From the NCBI GenBank assembly GCA_963834705.1, contig CAWICV010000008.1:124001-188000 (forward strand): a stretch of DNA of 64,000 nucleotides, given 5' to 3'. The translations under genes were made by a program, and so were the position numbers. This stretch comes from RYN-230 sp963834705 (GTDB lineage: Bacteria; Actinomycetota; Actinomycetes; Streptosporangiales; Streptosporangiaceae). Positions within the stretch are counted from its first letter, which is position 1. Each line of letters begins with the position of its first letter. The notes under the pieces are model-generated. The model was not told where the DNA came from. It made no database searches and was given only the letters and a program-made list of their open reading frames with translations. This document shows, piece after piece, positions 1 to 8,152 of this stretch.

Positions 1-1266
1 GACCGGCGGCGGCGCAACCTGCTGCGCAAGGAGCTGGCCTGGCTGCGCCGGGGGCCGCCCGCCCGGACCAGCAAGCCCCGGTTCCGGATCGAGGCGGCCA
101 ACGCGCTCATCGCCGGCGAGCCACCGCCCCGGGATGGCGTGGAACTCGCCCGGCAGGCCACCGCCCGGCTCGGGAAGACGGTGATCGAGGCCACCGACGT
201 GACCGTCACCGCCGGCCCCCGAATTTTGCTTAACGACGTCACCTGGCCGCTCGGACCAGGCGAGCGGGTCGGGCTGATGGGAGCCAACGGCAGCGGCAAG
301 AGCACACTGCTCACTCTGCTAGCCCGGGGGGACGACCCCCCGGAGCCCCCCGGTCGCCGCTCTGCGCCGAGCGGCGGCAGGCCGCCGCGGGCGAGGGGGG
401 ACGACCCCCCGGAGCCCCCCGGTCGCCGCTCTGCGCCGAGCGGCGGCAGGCCGCCGCGGGCGAGGGGGGACGACTCTCCGGAACCAGCCGGGCTCAGCAT
501 TTCCGGGGAGATCACCCAGGGCAAGACGGTACGCCTGGGCTACTTGCGGCAGAGCGACACCGAGCTGGACCCGGCGCTCACCCCCCGGCAGGCGGTCACC
601 GAGGTGCGCGGCACGCTCGACTCGGCCCAGGGCGCCGCGGCCGCCAGCCAGTTGCTGAACCAGCTCGGGCTGCGCGGCGACACCCAGTGGACACCCGCCG
701 GTGAGCTGTCCGGCGGCGAACGGCGCCGGCTCCAGCTGCTCCGCATCCTGCTCGCCGAGCCGAACGTGCTGTTCCTGGACGAGCCGACCAACGACCTCGA
801 CGTGGACACGCTGACCGAGCTGGAGGACCTGCTGGACGGCTGGCCCGGCTCGCTGGTGCTGGTCAGCCACGACCGGTACTTCCTGGAGCGGGTCACCGAC
901 CACGTGCTGGCCCTGCTCGGCGACGGCCGGCTCAGCTACCTGCCCGGCGGGGTGGACGAGTACCTGGACCGCCGCCGGGCCAGCACCGCCGGGGCAGCCG
1001 TCCCGGACAGTCGGCCGTCCGCCGCGACGGCCGGGCCTCAGCCGGGCTCGGCCGCCACCCAGCGCGCCGCGCGTAAGGAAATGCAGCGGCTGGAACGGCA
1101 ACTCGAGCGGCTGACGACCCGGGAAGCCGAACTGACCGCGGAACTGACCGCGAACGCCAGCGACTACGTCGCACTGACCGAGCTCGGGGCTCAACTACGA
1201 GGCGTTCAAGAGGAAAAGGGGCGGCTGGAAGATGAGTGGCTCGCCGCCGCCGAAGAGTCCAGTTAA
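1..1266 (+). CDS. ABC-F family ATPase, 5'-truncated by window edge
   Basis: The reading frame is open from base 1, so the N-terminal ATPase domain lies outside the window. What remains is the inter-domain linker (rich in Arg/Lys, with the NLLRKELAWLRRG motif usual in Uup/EttA-like proteins), the second ABC domain and a C-terminal coiled coil. Walker A (GANGSGKST, about 285-305), signature LSGGERRR (about 706), Walker B LFLDEPTNDLD (about 769) and H-loop SHDR (about 865) are intact, and there are no membrane segments. ABC-F proteins act on ribosomes (translation factors or antibiotic resistance); the actual role here is unknown. The odd feature is a Pro/Arg/Gly-rich insertion of about 50 residues just after Walker A, encoded by a 69-bp tandem repeat. 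The GTG at 139 is internal, not the start. Confidence 0.9.
   Translation, partial: DRRRRNLLRKELAWLRRGPPARTSKPRFRIEAANALIAGEPPPRDGVELARQATARLGKTVIEATDVTVTAGPRILLNDVTWPLGPGERVGLMGANGSGKSTLLTLLARGDDPPEPPGRRSAPSGGRPPRARGDDPPEPPGRRSAPSGGRPPRARGDDSPEPAGLSISGEITQGKTVRLGYLRQSDTELDPALTPRQAVTEVRGTLDSAQGAAAASQLLNQLGLRGDTQWTPAGELSGGERRRLQLLRILLAEPNVLFLDEPTNDLDVDTLTELEDLLDGWPGSLVLVSHDRYFLERVTDHVLALLGDGRLSYLPGGVDEYLDRRRASTAGAAVPDSRPSAATAGPQPGSAATQRAARKEMQRLERQLERLTTREAELTAELTANASDYVALTELGAQLRGVQEEKGRLEDEWLAAAEESS
326..480. repeat. 69-bp tandem repeat inside the ABC-F ATPase domain
   Basis: Two full copies (326-394 and 395-463) and the beginning of a third (464 to about 480) lie in tandem and in frame. Each copy encodes 23 residues beginning RGDDPPEPPG. 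Each contains a perfect 7-bp inverted repeat, GCCGCTC/GAGCGGC. The insert lies between Walker A and the rest of the second nucleotide-binding domain. Confidence 0.9.
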
Positions 1267-1281
1267 CCTACATATGTCGGT

Positions 1282-1800
1282 TTAGGCGTCCAGCGGCGCG
1301 AGCAGCACCCGGAGCAGGTCAGCCAGGGTGGCCCGGTCGGCGGCGCTGAGCCCGTTCAGCAGCGCCTGCTCGTGCTTGACCAGATCATCCAGGGCCGCGT
1401 CCACCCGGGCCTGGCCGGCCGGGGTCAGCGTGACCAGCACGCCGCGCCGGTCCTGCAGATCCGGCTCGCGGCGGACCAGCCCGGCGGCGGCCAGCCGGTC
1501 CACCCGGTTGGTCATCGTGCCGGAGGTGACCAAGGTAGCCCGGAGCAGCGCCCCGGGCGTGAGCTGATACGGAGGTCCCTTCCTGCGCAACGCGGAGAGC
1601 ACGTCGAACTCCCAGGTCTCCAGGCCGTGCGCGGCGAACGCGGCGCGCCGGGCCAGGTCCAGGTGCCGGGCCAGCCGGGACACCCGGCTGAGCACCTGCA
1701 GCGGCTCCACGTCCAGGTCGGGCCGTTCGGCCCGCCAGGCGGCGACCAGGTCGTCCACCTCGTCGCACTGCTCACCGGCGCGGCCTGGGCGATCGTCCAT
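1282..1800 (-). CDS. tamR: MarR-family regulator, TamR-like
   Basis: This is a 172-residue winged-helix protein of MarR type. The recognition region follows GLETWEFDVLSAL, and the wing region carries DRRGVLVTLTPAG, typical of the family. It has an N-terminal extension like PecS/TamR proteins. It is divergent from a trans-aconitate methyltransferase gene with 85 bp between the starts, the arrangement known for TamR in Streptomyces coelicolor, where the repressor senses trans-aconitate and related acids. Two palindromes in the shared promoter region fit autorepression plus control of tam. The ATG at 1800 was preferred over the longer frame because the upstream codons run through the operator. 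Confidence 0.82.
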   Translation of the reverse strand: MDDRPGRAGEQCDEVDDLVAAWRAERPDLDVEPLQVLSRVSRLARHLDLARRAAFAAHGLETWEFDVLSALRRKGPPYQLTPGALLRATLVTSGTMTNRVDRLAAAGLVRREPDLQDRRGVLVTLTPAGQARVDAALDDLVKHEQALLNGLSAADRATLADLLRVLLAPLDA

Positions 1801-1813
1801 GCGGGCAGCATAT

Positions 1814-1829
1814 CTCTTGACATCAAGAG
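1814..1829. promoter_or_regulatory. candidate TamR operator 1
   Basis: A perfect palindrome, CTCTTGA-CA-TCAAGAG (7-bp arms, 2-bp centre), sits 13 bp upstream of the tamR start. Its TTGACATCAA core resembles known MarR/PecS/TamR family sites. Confidence 0.7.
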
Positions 1830-1854
1830 TGTAAGCGGCCAGTGCGATCGTATA

Positions 1855-1867
1855 CCTTGACGTCGAG
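1855..1867. promoter_or_regulatory. candidate TamR operator 2
   Basis: The sequence CTTGACGTCGAG is a near copy of operator 1 with one arm mismatch. It ends just upstream of the AAAGGAGG ribosome binding site of tam (about 1870-1877), so occupancy could block tam transcription or translation initiation. Confidence 0.6.
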
Positions 1868-1885
1868 AGAAAGGAGGCTCGTGAC

Positions 1886-2689
1886 ATGTGGGATCCAGCC
1901 GCTTACTTGCGGTACGGCAGTGAACGGGCCCGCCCTTTCTTCGACCTGCTCACCCGGGTCCAGGTGGCCGATCCCGGCTACGTGGTGGACCTGGGCTGCG
2001 GTCCGGGCAACCTGACCGCGCTGCTGGCCGCGCGCTGGCCCGAGGCCCACGTGCTGGGCGTGGACAACTCGGCGGAAATGATCGAGGCCGCCCGGGCCGA
2101 GCTAAACGGCGCGGCTCCGGCCGGGGCGGCCCGCGGCGCGGCCGACGGGGCGCGGCTGGCCTTCGCCCGGGCCGACATCCGCGACTGGCAGCCGGGCCGT
2201 CCGGTGGACGTGTTCACCTGCAACGCCGTGCTGCAGTGGGTGCCCGGTCACCTCAACCTGCTGACCAGCTGGGCAGGCTGGCTGGCCCCGGACGGCTGGC
2301 TGGCCTTCCAGGTCCCCGGCAACTTCGACCAGCCCAGTCACACCATCCTGCGCGACCTGGCCGCGTCGGCCCGGTGGCGGGACCTGCTGGCCGGGGTGCA
2401 GCTGAACCGGCAGGCCATGGATCCCGCGGCCTACCTGGACGTGCTGACCGCGGCGGAGTGCGAGGTGGACGCGTGGGAAACCACCTACCTGCACCTGCTG
2501 CACGGGGAGAACGCCGTGCTCGACTGGTACCGCGGCAGTGGGCTGCGCCCGGTACTGGCCGCGCTCACCCCGGAAGACGGGGCCGAGTTTGCCGCCGAGT
2601 ACGGCGCCCAGCTCCGCGCGGCCTACCCGCCCGCTCCGTACGGCACCGTGCTGCCGTTCCGGCGCATCTTCGTGGTCGCGCACCGGTAG
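1886..2689 (+). CDS. tam: trans-aconitate 2-methyltransferase
   Basis: This is a 267-residue class I SAM-dependent methyltransferase. Motif I (VVDLGCGPGN) lies near residues 31-42, with an acidic residue after the next strand (GVDNSAEM). The overall pattern, including FTCNAVLQWVPGH and the Pro-rich end (AYPPAPYGTVLPFRRIF), is that of Tam. The enzyme methylates trans-aconitate, a by-product that inhibits aconitase, so it protects the citric acid cycle. The ATG follows a strong AAAGGAGG. Divergence from tamR and the operators between them support the assignment. Confidence 0.88.
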   Translation: MWDPAAYLRYGSERARPFFDLLTRVQVADPGYVVDLGCGPGNLTALLAARWPEAHVLGVDNSAEMIEAARAELNGAAPAGAARGAADGARLAFARADIRDWQPGRPVDVFTCNAVLQWVPGHLNLLTSWAGWLAPDGWLAFQVPGNFDQPSHTILRDLAASARWRDLLAGVQLNRQAMDPAAYLDVLTAAECEVDAWETTYLHLLHGENAVLDWYRGSGLRPVLAALTPEDGAEFAAEYGAQLRAAYPPAPYGTVLPFRRIFVVAHR

Positions 2690-2759
2690 CCGCGGCCTGG
2701 GCGCCGCGCGGCCTGGTTACCCGCGGCCTGGGCGCCGCGGCCTGGTTACCCGCGGCCGG

Positions 2760-3413
2760 TCACTTGCGGGCGCGCCGGGCCACCTCGGCCGAGATCTGCG
2801 GCCTGGTTTCCAGCTGGGACAGGCCGTTCCAGGCCAGGTTGATCAGGTGCGCGGCCACCTCTTCCAGCTTGGGCTTGCGCGCGTCCAGCCACCACTGGCC
2901 GGTCATCGCGACCATGCCCACCAGCATCTGCGCGTACATCGGGACCAGCTTCGGGTCGTAGCCGCGGGCGGCGAAGAAGTCGGACAGGATGTACTCCACC
3001 TGGCTGGCGATGTCGCTGATCAGGCTGCCGAACGTGCCCGCTCCCGAGGCCGGGTGCGAATCGCGGACCAGGATGCGGAACCCGTCCGAGTCGTCCTCGA
3101 TGTACTTGAGCAGCACGACTGCGGCAGCCTCGAACTTCTCCTTGGTGTGCGCGCCGCCGAGGATCTCGGTGGCCATCGTCAGCAGCCGCTCGACCTCGCG
3201 GTCCACCACCACCGCGTACAGCCCTTCCTTGCCGCCGAAGTGCTCGTACACGACCGGCTTGGACACCCCGGCCTGAGCGGCGATCTCCTCGATCGAGGTG
3301 CCCTCGAAGCCCCGTTCGGCGAACAGGCGGCGGCCGATGTCGAGCAGTTGCTCGCGGCGTTCTTTTCCGGTCATCCGCTTGCGGTGGCTGCTGCCTGGGT
3401 CCGAGTTGGTCAC
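2760..3413 (-). CDS. TetR-family transcriptional regulator
   Basis: The N-terminal TetR DNA-binding domain is clear: RREQLLDIGRRLFAERGFEG, then an HTH ending SKPVVYEHFGGKEGLY. The C-terminal ligand-binding half is not diagnostic. The gene lies 16 bp downstream of the acyl desaturase on the same strand and is probably co-transcribed with it, which suggests a lipid-responsive repressor of membrane unsaturation. GTG 3413 was chosen because longer starts run into the desaturase stop region. A double palindrome upstream of the desaturase (4597-4625) is its likely operator. The gene converges on tam; the 70 bp between them hold a GC-rich imperfect repeat. Confidence 0.85.
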   Translation of the reverse strand: MTNSDPGSSHRKRMTGKERREQLLDIGRRLFAERGFEGTSIEEIAAQAGVSKPVVYEHFGGKEGLYAVVVDREVERLLTMATEILGGAHTKEKFEAAAVVLLKYIEDDSDGFRILVRDSHPASGAGTFGSLISDIASQVEYILSDFFAARGYDPKLVPMYAQMLVGMVAMTGQWWLDARKPKLEEVAAHLINLAWNGLSQLETRPQISAEVARRARK

Positions 3414-3429
3414 CCGCCCATCATGGCCA

Positions 3430-4503
3430 TTAAGCGGCCTTCTGGTCACCTGACTTGGCCACTGGCGAACCAGGCTTCCGGGCCAACTGCCGGTCGGTCA
3501 TCGAGCCGAGCTTCTTGCCACGCAGGCCGGTGAGCTTGCCTTCCAGCCGTGAACCGTCCGGCCAGCGGACGTCGTAGGCCCAGCCGAGCCGTTCCGCCCA
3601 GGCGATGACCCGCGCGCTGATGTCGATCTGGCCCTTGAGCGCGCCGTGCCGGGCGCAGGTCGGGTCGGAGTGGTGCAGGTTGTGCCAGGATTCGCCGAAC
3701 GACGGGATGGCCAGCCAGGCTACGTTGCGCGACTTGTCCCGGACCTCGAAGTCCTCGTTGCCGAACGTGTGGCAGACGGAGTTGATCGACCAGGTCACGT
3801 GGTGCAGCAGGCAGACCCGGACCAGGCTGGCCCAGACGAACGCGGTGAGCGCGCCGACCAGGGACAGCGACCACAGGCCGCCGATCAGCGCCGGGAGGAG
3901 CAACGAAACGGCCACCCAGAGCGGGAACAGCCTGGAGATCCGGCGCACATCGCGGTCGGCCAGCAGGTCCGGGCAGAACTTGGCCTGCGAAGTGCGGTTC
4001 GGGTCGAACAGCCAGCCGATGTGCGCGTAGCCCAGGCCCTTGGTCAGCGCCTTCCAGTCGTTGCCGAACCGCCACGGCGAGTGCGGGTCGCCCTCTTTGT
4101 CGCTGTACTTATGGTGCCGCCGGTGGTCGGCCACCCAGGTCAGCACCGGTCCCTCGATGGCCAGGCTGCCCGCGATGGCCAGCGCGATCTTCAGTCCTCG
4201 GTTGGCCTTGAATGAGGAGTGCGTGAAGTAGCGGTGGAAGCCCATGCTGATCCCCATCCCAGAGACCACATAGAAGACCAGCCCGATGATCGCGTCGTGC
4301 CAGCTGATCAGCCCCCAGATCGAGGCCAGCGGTACCGCGGCCAGCAGCGCGAGGAGGGGGACGGCGACGAACGCCCCGACCAGGAACTGGGCCACCGGCC
4401 CCGTCGGCTCCGGTTCGATCTCCGGCAGCGGGGTGCGCCGGGTGACCTGGGGCGCCGGGCTCGGGACGGTTCCCGGGCGGACGGTCTCGGGGGAGGCGGT
4501 CAT
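3430..4503 (-). CDS. membrane fatty acid (delta-9-type) desaturase
   Basis: This is a 357-residue integral membrane acyl desaturase. The three histidine boxes that bind the di-iron centre are present: HRYFTH, HRRHH and HNLHHSD, separated by hydrophobic segments in the usual order. The family introduces a cis double bond into acyl-CoA or acyl chains at the membrane and so adjusts fluidity. The ATG at 4503 is preceded by GAGG. The TetR gene follows immediately, forming a two-gene unit. Fused electron-carrier domains are absent, so a separate reductase or ferredoxin is needed. Whether the substrate is CoA- or lipid-bound cannot be told. Confidence 0.9.
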   Translation of the reverse strand: MTASPETVRPGTVPSPAPQVTRRTPLPEIEPEPTGPVAQFLVGAFVAVPLLALLAAVPLASIWGLISWHDAIIGLVFYVVSGMGISMGFHRYFTHSSFKANRGLKIALAIAGSLAIEGPVLTWVADHRRHHKYSDKEGDPHSPWRFGNDWKALTKGLGYAHIGWLFDPNRTSQAKFCPDLLADRDVRRISRLFPLWVAVSLLLPALIGGLWSLSLVGALTAFVWASLVRVCLLHHVTWSINSVCHTFGNEDFEVRDKSRNVAWLAIPSFGESWHNLHHSDPTCARHGALKGQIDISARVIAWAERLGWAYDVRWPDGSRLEGKLTGLRGKKLGSMTDRQLARKPGSPVAKSGDQKAA

Positions 4504-4820
4504 GGTGAACCTCGCTCTGCATCTCTGGGGCCTGAAGGGGTGGGCCGCATGTCGCTGTCCCGACAGCACTACCCAGCTCCGCCGAACTTATGACGCTTAC
4601 GTCACCGTAACCTACGAAACCGTAAGTTGGGCAAACCAGATGGGAAAGTTTTCACCTAGTAGCCGACCACGGACCTCTGCGTAGCCAGTCAGTCCGTCTC
4701 AGATAGCGAGACACGCTGCGCTGAGTAGTCCACCCTCACGCGCTGTCGCATACTGGAGCAGCGCGGATTGCGCGCAGGCAGAGGTGACCCGAAGCCCGGT
4801 AGAGTTACGGCTGAGACAAT
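4504..4820. other. intergenic region between desaturase and tRNA-Gln
   Basis: This 317-bp stretch holds the double palindrome at 4597-4625. A possible -10 element for the tRNA (TAGAGT, 4800-4805) lies near its right end. I see no small gene in it. Confidence 0.5.
4597..4625. promoter_or_regulatory. double palindrome, candidate TetR operator of the desaturase operon
   Basis: Two 14-bp palindromes are separated by one base. TTACG-TCAC-CGTAA (4597-4610) is perfect and CTACG-AAAC-CGTAA (4612-4625) has one mismatch. Both have 5-bp arms and a 4-bp centre, and they lie 94-122 bp upstream of the desaturase start. Tandem sites of this kind suit cooperative binding of two TetR dimers. Confidence 0.6.
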
Positions 4821-4890
4821 CCCGGGTGGTCTAGTGGCATGACTATCGGTTTTGGTCCGATCGACGGAGGTTCGACTCCTCCCCCGGGAG
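4821..4890 (+). tRNA. tRNA-Gln (anticodon TTG)
   Basis: The acceptor arms TCCCGGG (4821-4827) and CCCGGGA (4883-4889) pair fully. The anticodon stem ATCGG/CCGAT encloses the loop TTTTGGT with anticodon TTG at 4853-4855. The T arm is GGAGG-TTCGACT-CCTCC. The 3' CCA is not encoded. The next gene, on the opposite strand, ends at 4892, one base beyond the discriminator. Confidence 0.93.
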
Positions 4891-4891
4891 C

Positions 4892-5806
4892 TTAACCCTG
4901 GTTCGAGACGCGCCTGTCACGATGAGACGGCTGCTCAAGCGTGACCGCGGTTGCCGCCCGGACCCAGCCCTCGATTCTCCGGTACAGGCCGGCACTCTGC
5001 AGCACGTCGATGCGTAGGCATCCGTGGTAGTCGATGCCGGTGTTCTTGCGCACGGTTCGCGGATTGTGCCTCTTCAGAACGGTCTGTCGAAACTGTTCAG
5101 GGTCAGCGCCGGTCACCGCGAGCCAGAACTTCATGGCTGCGGCCACGTCCGCGCTCTCGTGAATCAGCACCGAGAATCGAAGTTGCGCTGGCTCAACTCC
5201 CGCCTCACCCAGGAAGGCCAGGAAGAACCTGATCAAGCCGGGATCGCTGTTGACGAAGCAGACGTGCTCGCTGATGTTGTGCGGTTTGCTCTTGGTTCCC
5301 TCGCACCAGTAGGCCACCGCGCCGACCAGCAGTACCTCACGCGAAGACAGGTCACCCATCTCCGCAGCCGCCGCGGCCCGGGCTGCCTCCCGCCGGGCCT
5401 CGCGTAGTGGCCGCTCCGCCGCCCAGTACCTGCGAGCTCCCTCCGCCGCTCGCTTGCGAGACTCCTCGTAGCTGAGCCGAGGGGGGCGGGGCATGTCTCG
5501 GACCCAGAGCGAGACCGAACTCTTGGACACCCCCAGCGCGGCGACGATCTCCTCGTAGTCGAGACCTTGCATGCGCAGTTCCCGCGCTCTGGCCCGCACC
5601 TCATCCTTGGCGTTGGGGCGCCGGGTCCACTCCGGTGGCGGTTCGCCGCGGAGTGCCTTGTCCAGGGTGGCGTTGCTGGTGATGCCGAGCAGGGCCTTGA
5701 TTTCGCGGCGGGAGTGGCCGGCCCGGCGGAGGGCGATGGCCTGCTCCCGTAACTGTTCGAACGCTGCCCCGCGCGCCCGGGCCGCGGGTAATGGGGCCGA
5801 ATTCAT
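4892..5806 (-). CDS. double-HTH protein with LAGLIDADG/WhiA-like C-terminal half
   Basis: This 304-residue protein has two N-terminal helix-turn-helix segments (about residues 28-52, RREIKALLGIT, and about 75-108, YEEIVAALGVSKSSVSLWVRD). A basic, Ala/Arg-rich helix follows, and then a C-terminal half (about 155-290). The latter contains LLVGAVAYWCEGTK, VCFVNSDPGLIRFFLAFL and DYHGCLRIDV, a spacing reminiscent of the LAGLIDADG homing endonuclease fold also found in the regulator WhiA. The acidic catalytic positions are not obvious apart from the Glu in WCEGTK. It converges on tRNA-Gln with one base between them. It could be a DNA-binding regulator or a freestanding endonuclease relic; the function is unknown. 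Confidence 0.72.
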   Translation of the reverse strand: MNSAPLPAARARGAAFEQLREQAIALRRAGHSRREIKALLGITSNATLDKALRGEPPPEWTRRPNAKDEVRARARELRMQGLDYEEIVAALGVSKSSVSLWVRDMPRPPRLSYEESRKRAAEGARRYWAAERPLREARREAARAAAAAEMGDLSSREVLLVGAVAYWCEGTKSKPHNISEHVCFVNSDPGLIRFFLAFLGEAGVEPAQLRFSVLIHESADVAAAMKFWLAVTGADPEQFRQTVLKRHNPRTVRKNTGIDYHGCLRIDVLQSAGLYRRIEGWVRAATAVTLEQPSHRDRRVSNQG

Positions 5807-6083
5807 ATTCGAATGCTATCGGTCACCGCCGACAGTATTCCGGCTGCCGCCGCCCCGGCCCAACCCCATCCTGGCGGGTCGTATGGACTCCGCTACGCTC
5901 CGCTGAGCTGGCCATTTACCGACCCCAACCGGCAACCTGCCGGCTGGCCGGACGGTATCCTGCAGAGGTCGGGCGCGTGAACTGGCCAGCCAGCCGATCC
6001 CTGCGGCGGCCAGGATCTGGGTGGCCGGCATGACCGGGGTGGGCGAGCCCGGGGACCGGGGAGCAGCGACCGAGGAGCACCTA

Positions 6084-7178
6084 GTGAGTGTGAGCCGTCC
6101 GGCTGCGGTCATCGTCCTTGCCGCGGGCGAAGGTACCCGGATGAAGTCCGATACCCCCAAGGTGCTGCATGAGATCTGCGGCAACACCTTGCTGGGGCAC
6201 GTGCTGGCCACCGCCCGGGAACCAGACCCGGTCCGGCTGATCGTGGTCGTCGGGCACCGCCGCCAGGAGGTCACCGCGTGGCTGGCCGAGCACGCACCCG
6301 ACGTCCAGCCGGTGGTTCAGGAGCGGCAGGGCGGCACCGGGCACGCGGTGCGCACCGTCATCGAGGAAGTCGGCCTGGGCCACGGTACCGTCCTGGTCAC
6401 CTACGCCGACGCGCCACTGCTGCGCGGCTCGACGCTGACCGCCCTGGTCCGCGAGCACCAGGCCGAGCAGGCGGCGGCCACCGTGCTCACCGCGCGGGTG
6501 GCCGATCCCACCGGGTACGGCCGGGTCATCCGGGACCAGGCCGGCGCGTTCCTGGAGATCGTGGAGCAGGTCAACGCCACCCCGGAGCAGCGCGCGGTGG
6601 ACGAGATCAACTCCGGGGTGTACGCGTTCGAAGCGCACCTGCTCGGCGACGCGGTCAAGCGGGTGCCCACCGACAACGCCAAGGGCGAGGAATACCTCAC
6701 CGACGTCATTGCCATCTTGCGGTCCGAGGGCCATCACGTAGCGTCCGTTACGCTGGAAGACGCCGAGGAAGTCCTTGGTGTTAACGACCGCGCCCAACTG
6801 GCGCGGGCGCGGCAGATATTGAACGCACGGCTGCTCGGTGACTGGATGCGCGCGGGTGTCACGATCGTCGATCCGGCGACGACCTGGGTCGACACCGGGG
6901 TACGGCTGGACCGTGACGCCCAGGTCGGGCCGGGCACCCAGCTCGAGGGCAACACCACGGTCGCGGCGGGAGCCCGGGTCGGCCCCGGGTCCCTGCTCCG
7001 CGACACGACCGTCGGCGAGGGCGCGACCGTCACCCAGTCGGTATGCCAGCAGGCCGAGATCGGGGCCGGCGCGGTCGTCGGACCCTTCGCCTTCCTTCCC
7101 CCGGGCAGTACTGTCGCGCCAGGTGAGCGGGCCAGTGGCCCGGGGGCCGCGCCGAGTGAGGGAGCCCAGAACGCGTGA
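6084..7178 (+). CDS. glmU: GlmU-type UDP-GlcNAc pyrophosphorylase with truncated acetyltransferase domain
   Basis: The 364-residue product has a complete N-terminal uridyltransferase domain (LAAGEGTRMKS near residues 12-22, Q-rich QERQGGTGHAV, DAPLLRG). It transfers UMP to GlcNAc-1-phosphate for cell wall precursors. The left-handed beta-helix begins (DTGVRLDRDAQVGPGTQLEG) but stops after VVGPFAFLPPG and a short Pro/Ala tail. Full-length bacterial GlmU is about 450-490 residues. The coils missing here hold the acetyltransferase residues, including the catalytic His. The next gene starts inside this stop codon, so no detached remnant follows. GTG 6084 was chosen for the GAGGAG upstream. Confidence 0.85.
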   Translation: MSVSRPAAVIVLAAGEGTRMKSDTPKVLHEICGNTLLGHVLATAREPDPVRLIVVVGHRRQEVTAWLAEHAPDVQPVVQERQGGTGHAVRTVIEEVGLGHGTVLVTYADAPLLRGSTLTALVREHQAEQAAATVLTARVADPTGYGRVIRDQAGAFLEIVEQVNATPEQRAVDEINSGVYAFEAHLLGDAVKRVPTDNAKGEEYLTDVIAILRSEGHHVASVTLEDAEEVLGVNDRAQLARARQILNARLLGDWMRAGVTIVDPATTWVDTGVRLDRDAQVGPGTQLEGNTTVAAGARVGPGSLLRDTTVGEGATVTQSVCQQAEIGAGAVVGPFAFLPPGSTVAPGERASGPGAAPSEGAQNA

Positions 7179-8152
7179 CCGGCATCACCGCGACCGGCGA
7201 GAAGAAGCTGATGCTCTTCTCGGGCCGGGCCCACCCCGAACTGACCAGTGAGATCGCCCAGAACCTCGGTATAGAGCCCGCACCGGCCCGGCTGTTCGAC
7301 TTCGCCAACGGCGAGATCTTCGTCCGGTTCCTGGAGTCGGTTCGCGGCAGCGACGCGTTCGTGGTGCAGAGCCACACCGCGCCGATCAATCAGTGGATCA
7401 TGGAACAGCTGATCATGGTTGATGCGCTCAAGCGGGCCTCGGCCAAGCGGATCACCGTGGTCGCCCCGTTCTTCGGCTACGCACGCCAGGACAAGAAGAG
7501 CCGTGGCCGGGAACCGATCTCGGCCCGGCTGATGGCCGATCTGTTCCTCACCGCGGGCGCGGACCGGATCATGGCTGTGGACCTGCACACCGCGCAGATC
7601 CAGGGTTTCTTCGACGGCCCGGTGGACCACCTGTTCGCGCTGCCCATCCTGGCCGACTACATCGAGCAGAGCGTGGACGTGTCCCAGGTCACCGTGGTGG
7701 CCCCGGACGCGGGCCGGGTCCGGGTCTGTGAGCGGTGGACCGACCGGCTGGGTTCCCCGCTGGCCATCATCCACAAGCGGCGCGATCCTGACGTCGCGCA
7801 CAAGGTAGCGGTGTCCGAGGTGGTCGGCGACGTGGCCGGCCGGACCTGCATCGTGGTGGACGACATGATCGACACCGGCTCGACCATCATCAAGGCGGCC
7901 GACGCGCTGTTCGAGCAGGGCGCGGACAAGGTCATCGTGACCGCCACGCACGGCGTTCTGTCCGGCAGCGCGGTGGACGGGCTGAAGAACTCCCGGATCA
8001 GCGAGGTCGTCGTAACCAACACGCTGCCGATCGCGCAGGACAGCCGGTTCGACAAGCTGAAGGTGCTGTCTATCGCGCCGCTGATCGCCCGGGCCATCAC
8101 CGAGGTGTTCAGCGACGGCTCGGTGACGAGCCTGTTCGACGGGCAGAGCTGA
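7175..8152 (+). CDS. prs: ribose-phosphate pyrophosphokinase
   Basis: This 325-residue PRPP synthase converts ribose-5-phosphate and ATP to PRPP for nucleotide, His, Trp and NAD synthesis. The ATP-binding segment (FGYARQDKKSRGREPISARL), the metal-binding DLHTAQIQGFF and the PRPP loop VVDDMIDTGSTI are all present. GTG 7175 overlaps the glmU stop by 4 bp, so the two are translationally coupled. The last codons lie within the first unit of a 28-bp tandem repeat that continues into the intergenic region. Confidence 0.97.
   Translation: MTGITATGEKKLMLFSGRAHPELTSEIAQNLGIEPAPARLFDFANGEIFVRFLESVRGSDAFVVQSHTAPINQWIMEQLIMVDALKRASAKRITVVAPFFGYARQDKKSRGREPISARLMADLFLTAGADRIMAVDLHTAQIQGFFDGPVDHLFALPILADYIEQSVDVSQVTVVAPDAGRVRVCERWTDRLGSPLAIIHKRRDPDVAHKVAVSEVVGDVAGRTCIVVDDMIDTGSTIIKAADALFEQGADKVIVTATHGVLSGSAVDGLKNSRISEVVVTNTLPIAQDSRFDKLKVLSIAPLIARAITEVFSDGSVTSLFDGQS

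Noticed and set aside
4821..4890. Integrated element using tRNA-Gln as attachment site
   Set aside because: I found no integrase and no second copy of the tRNA 3' end in the window.
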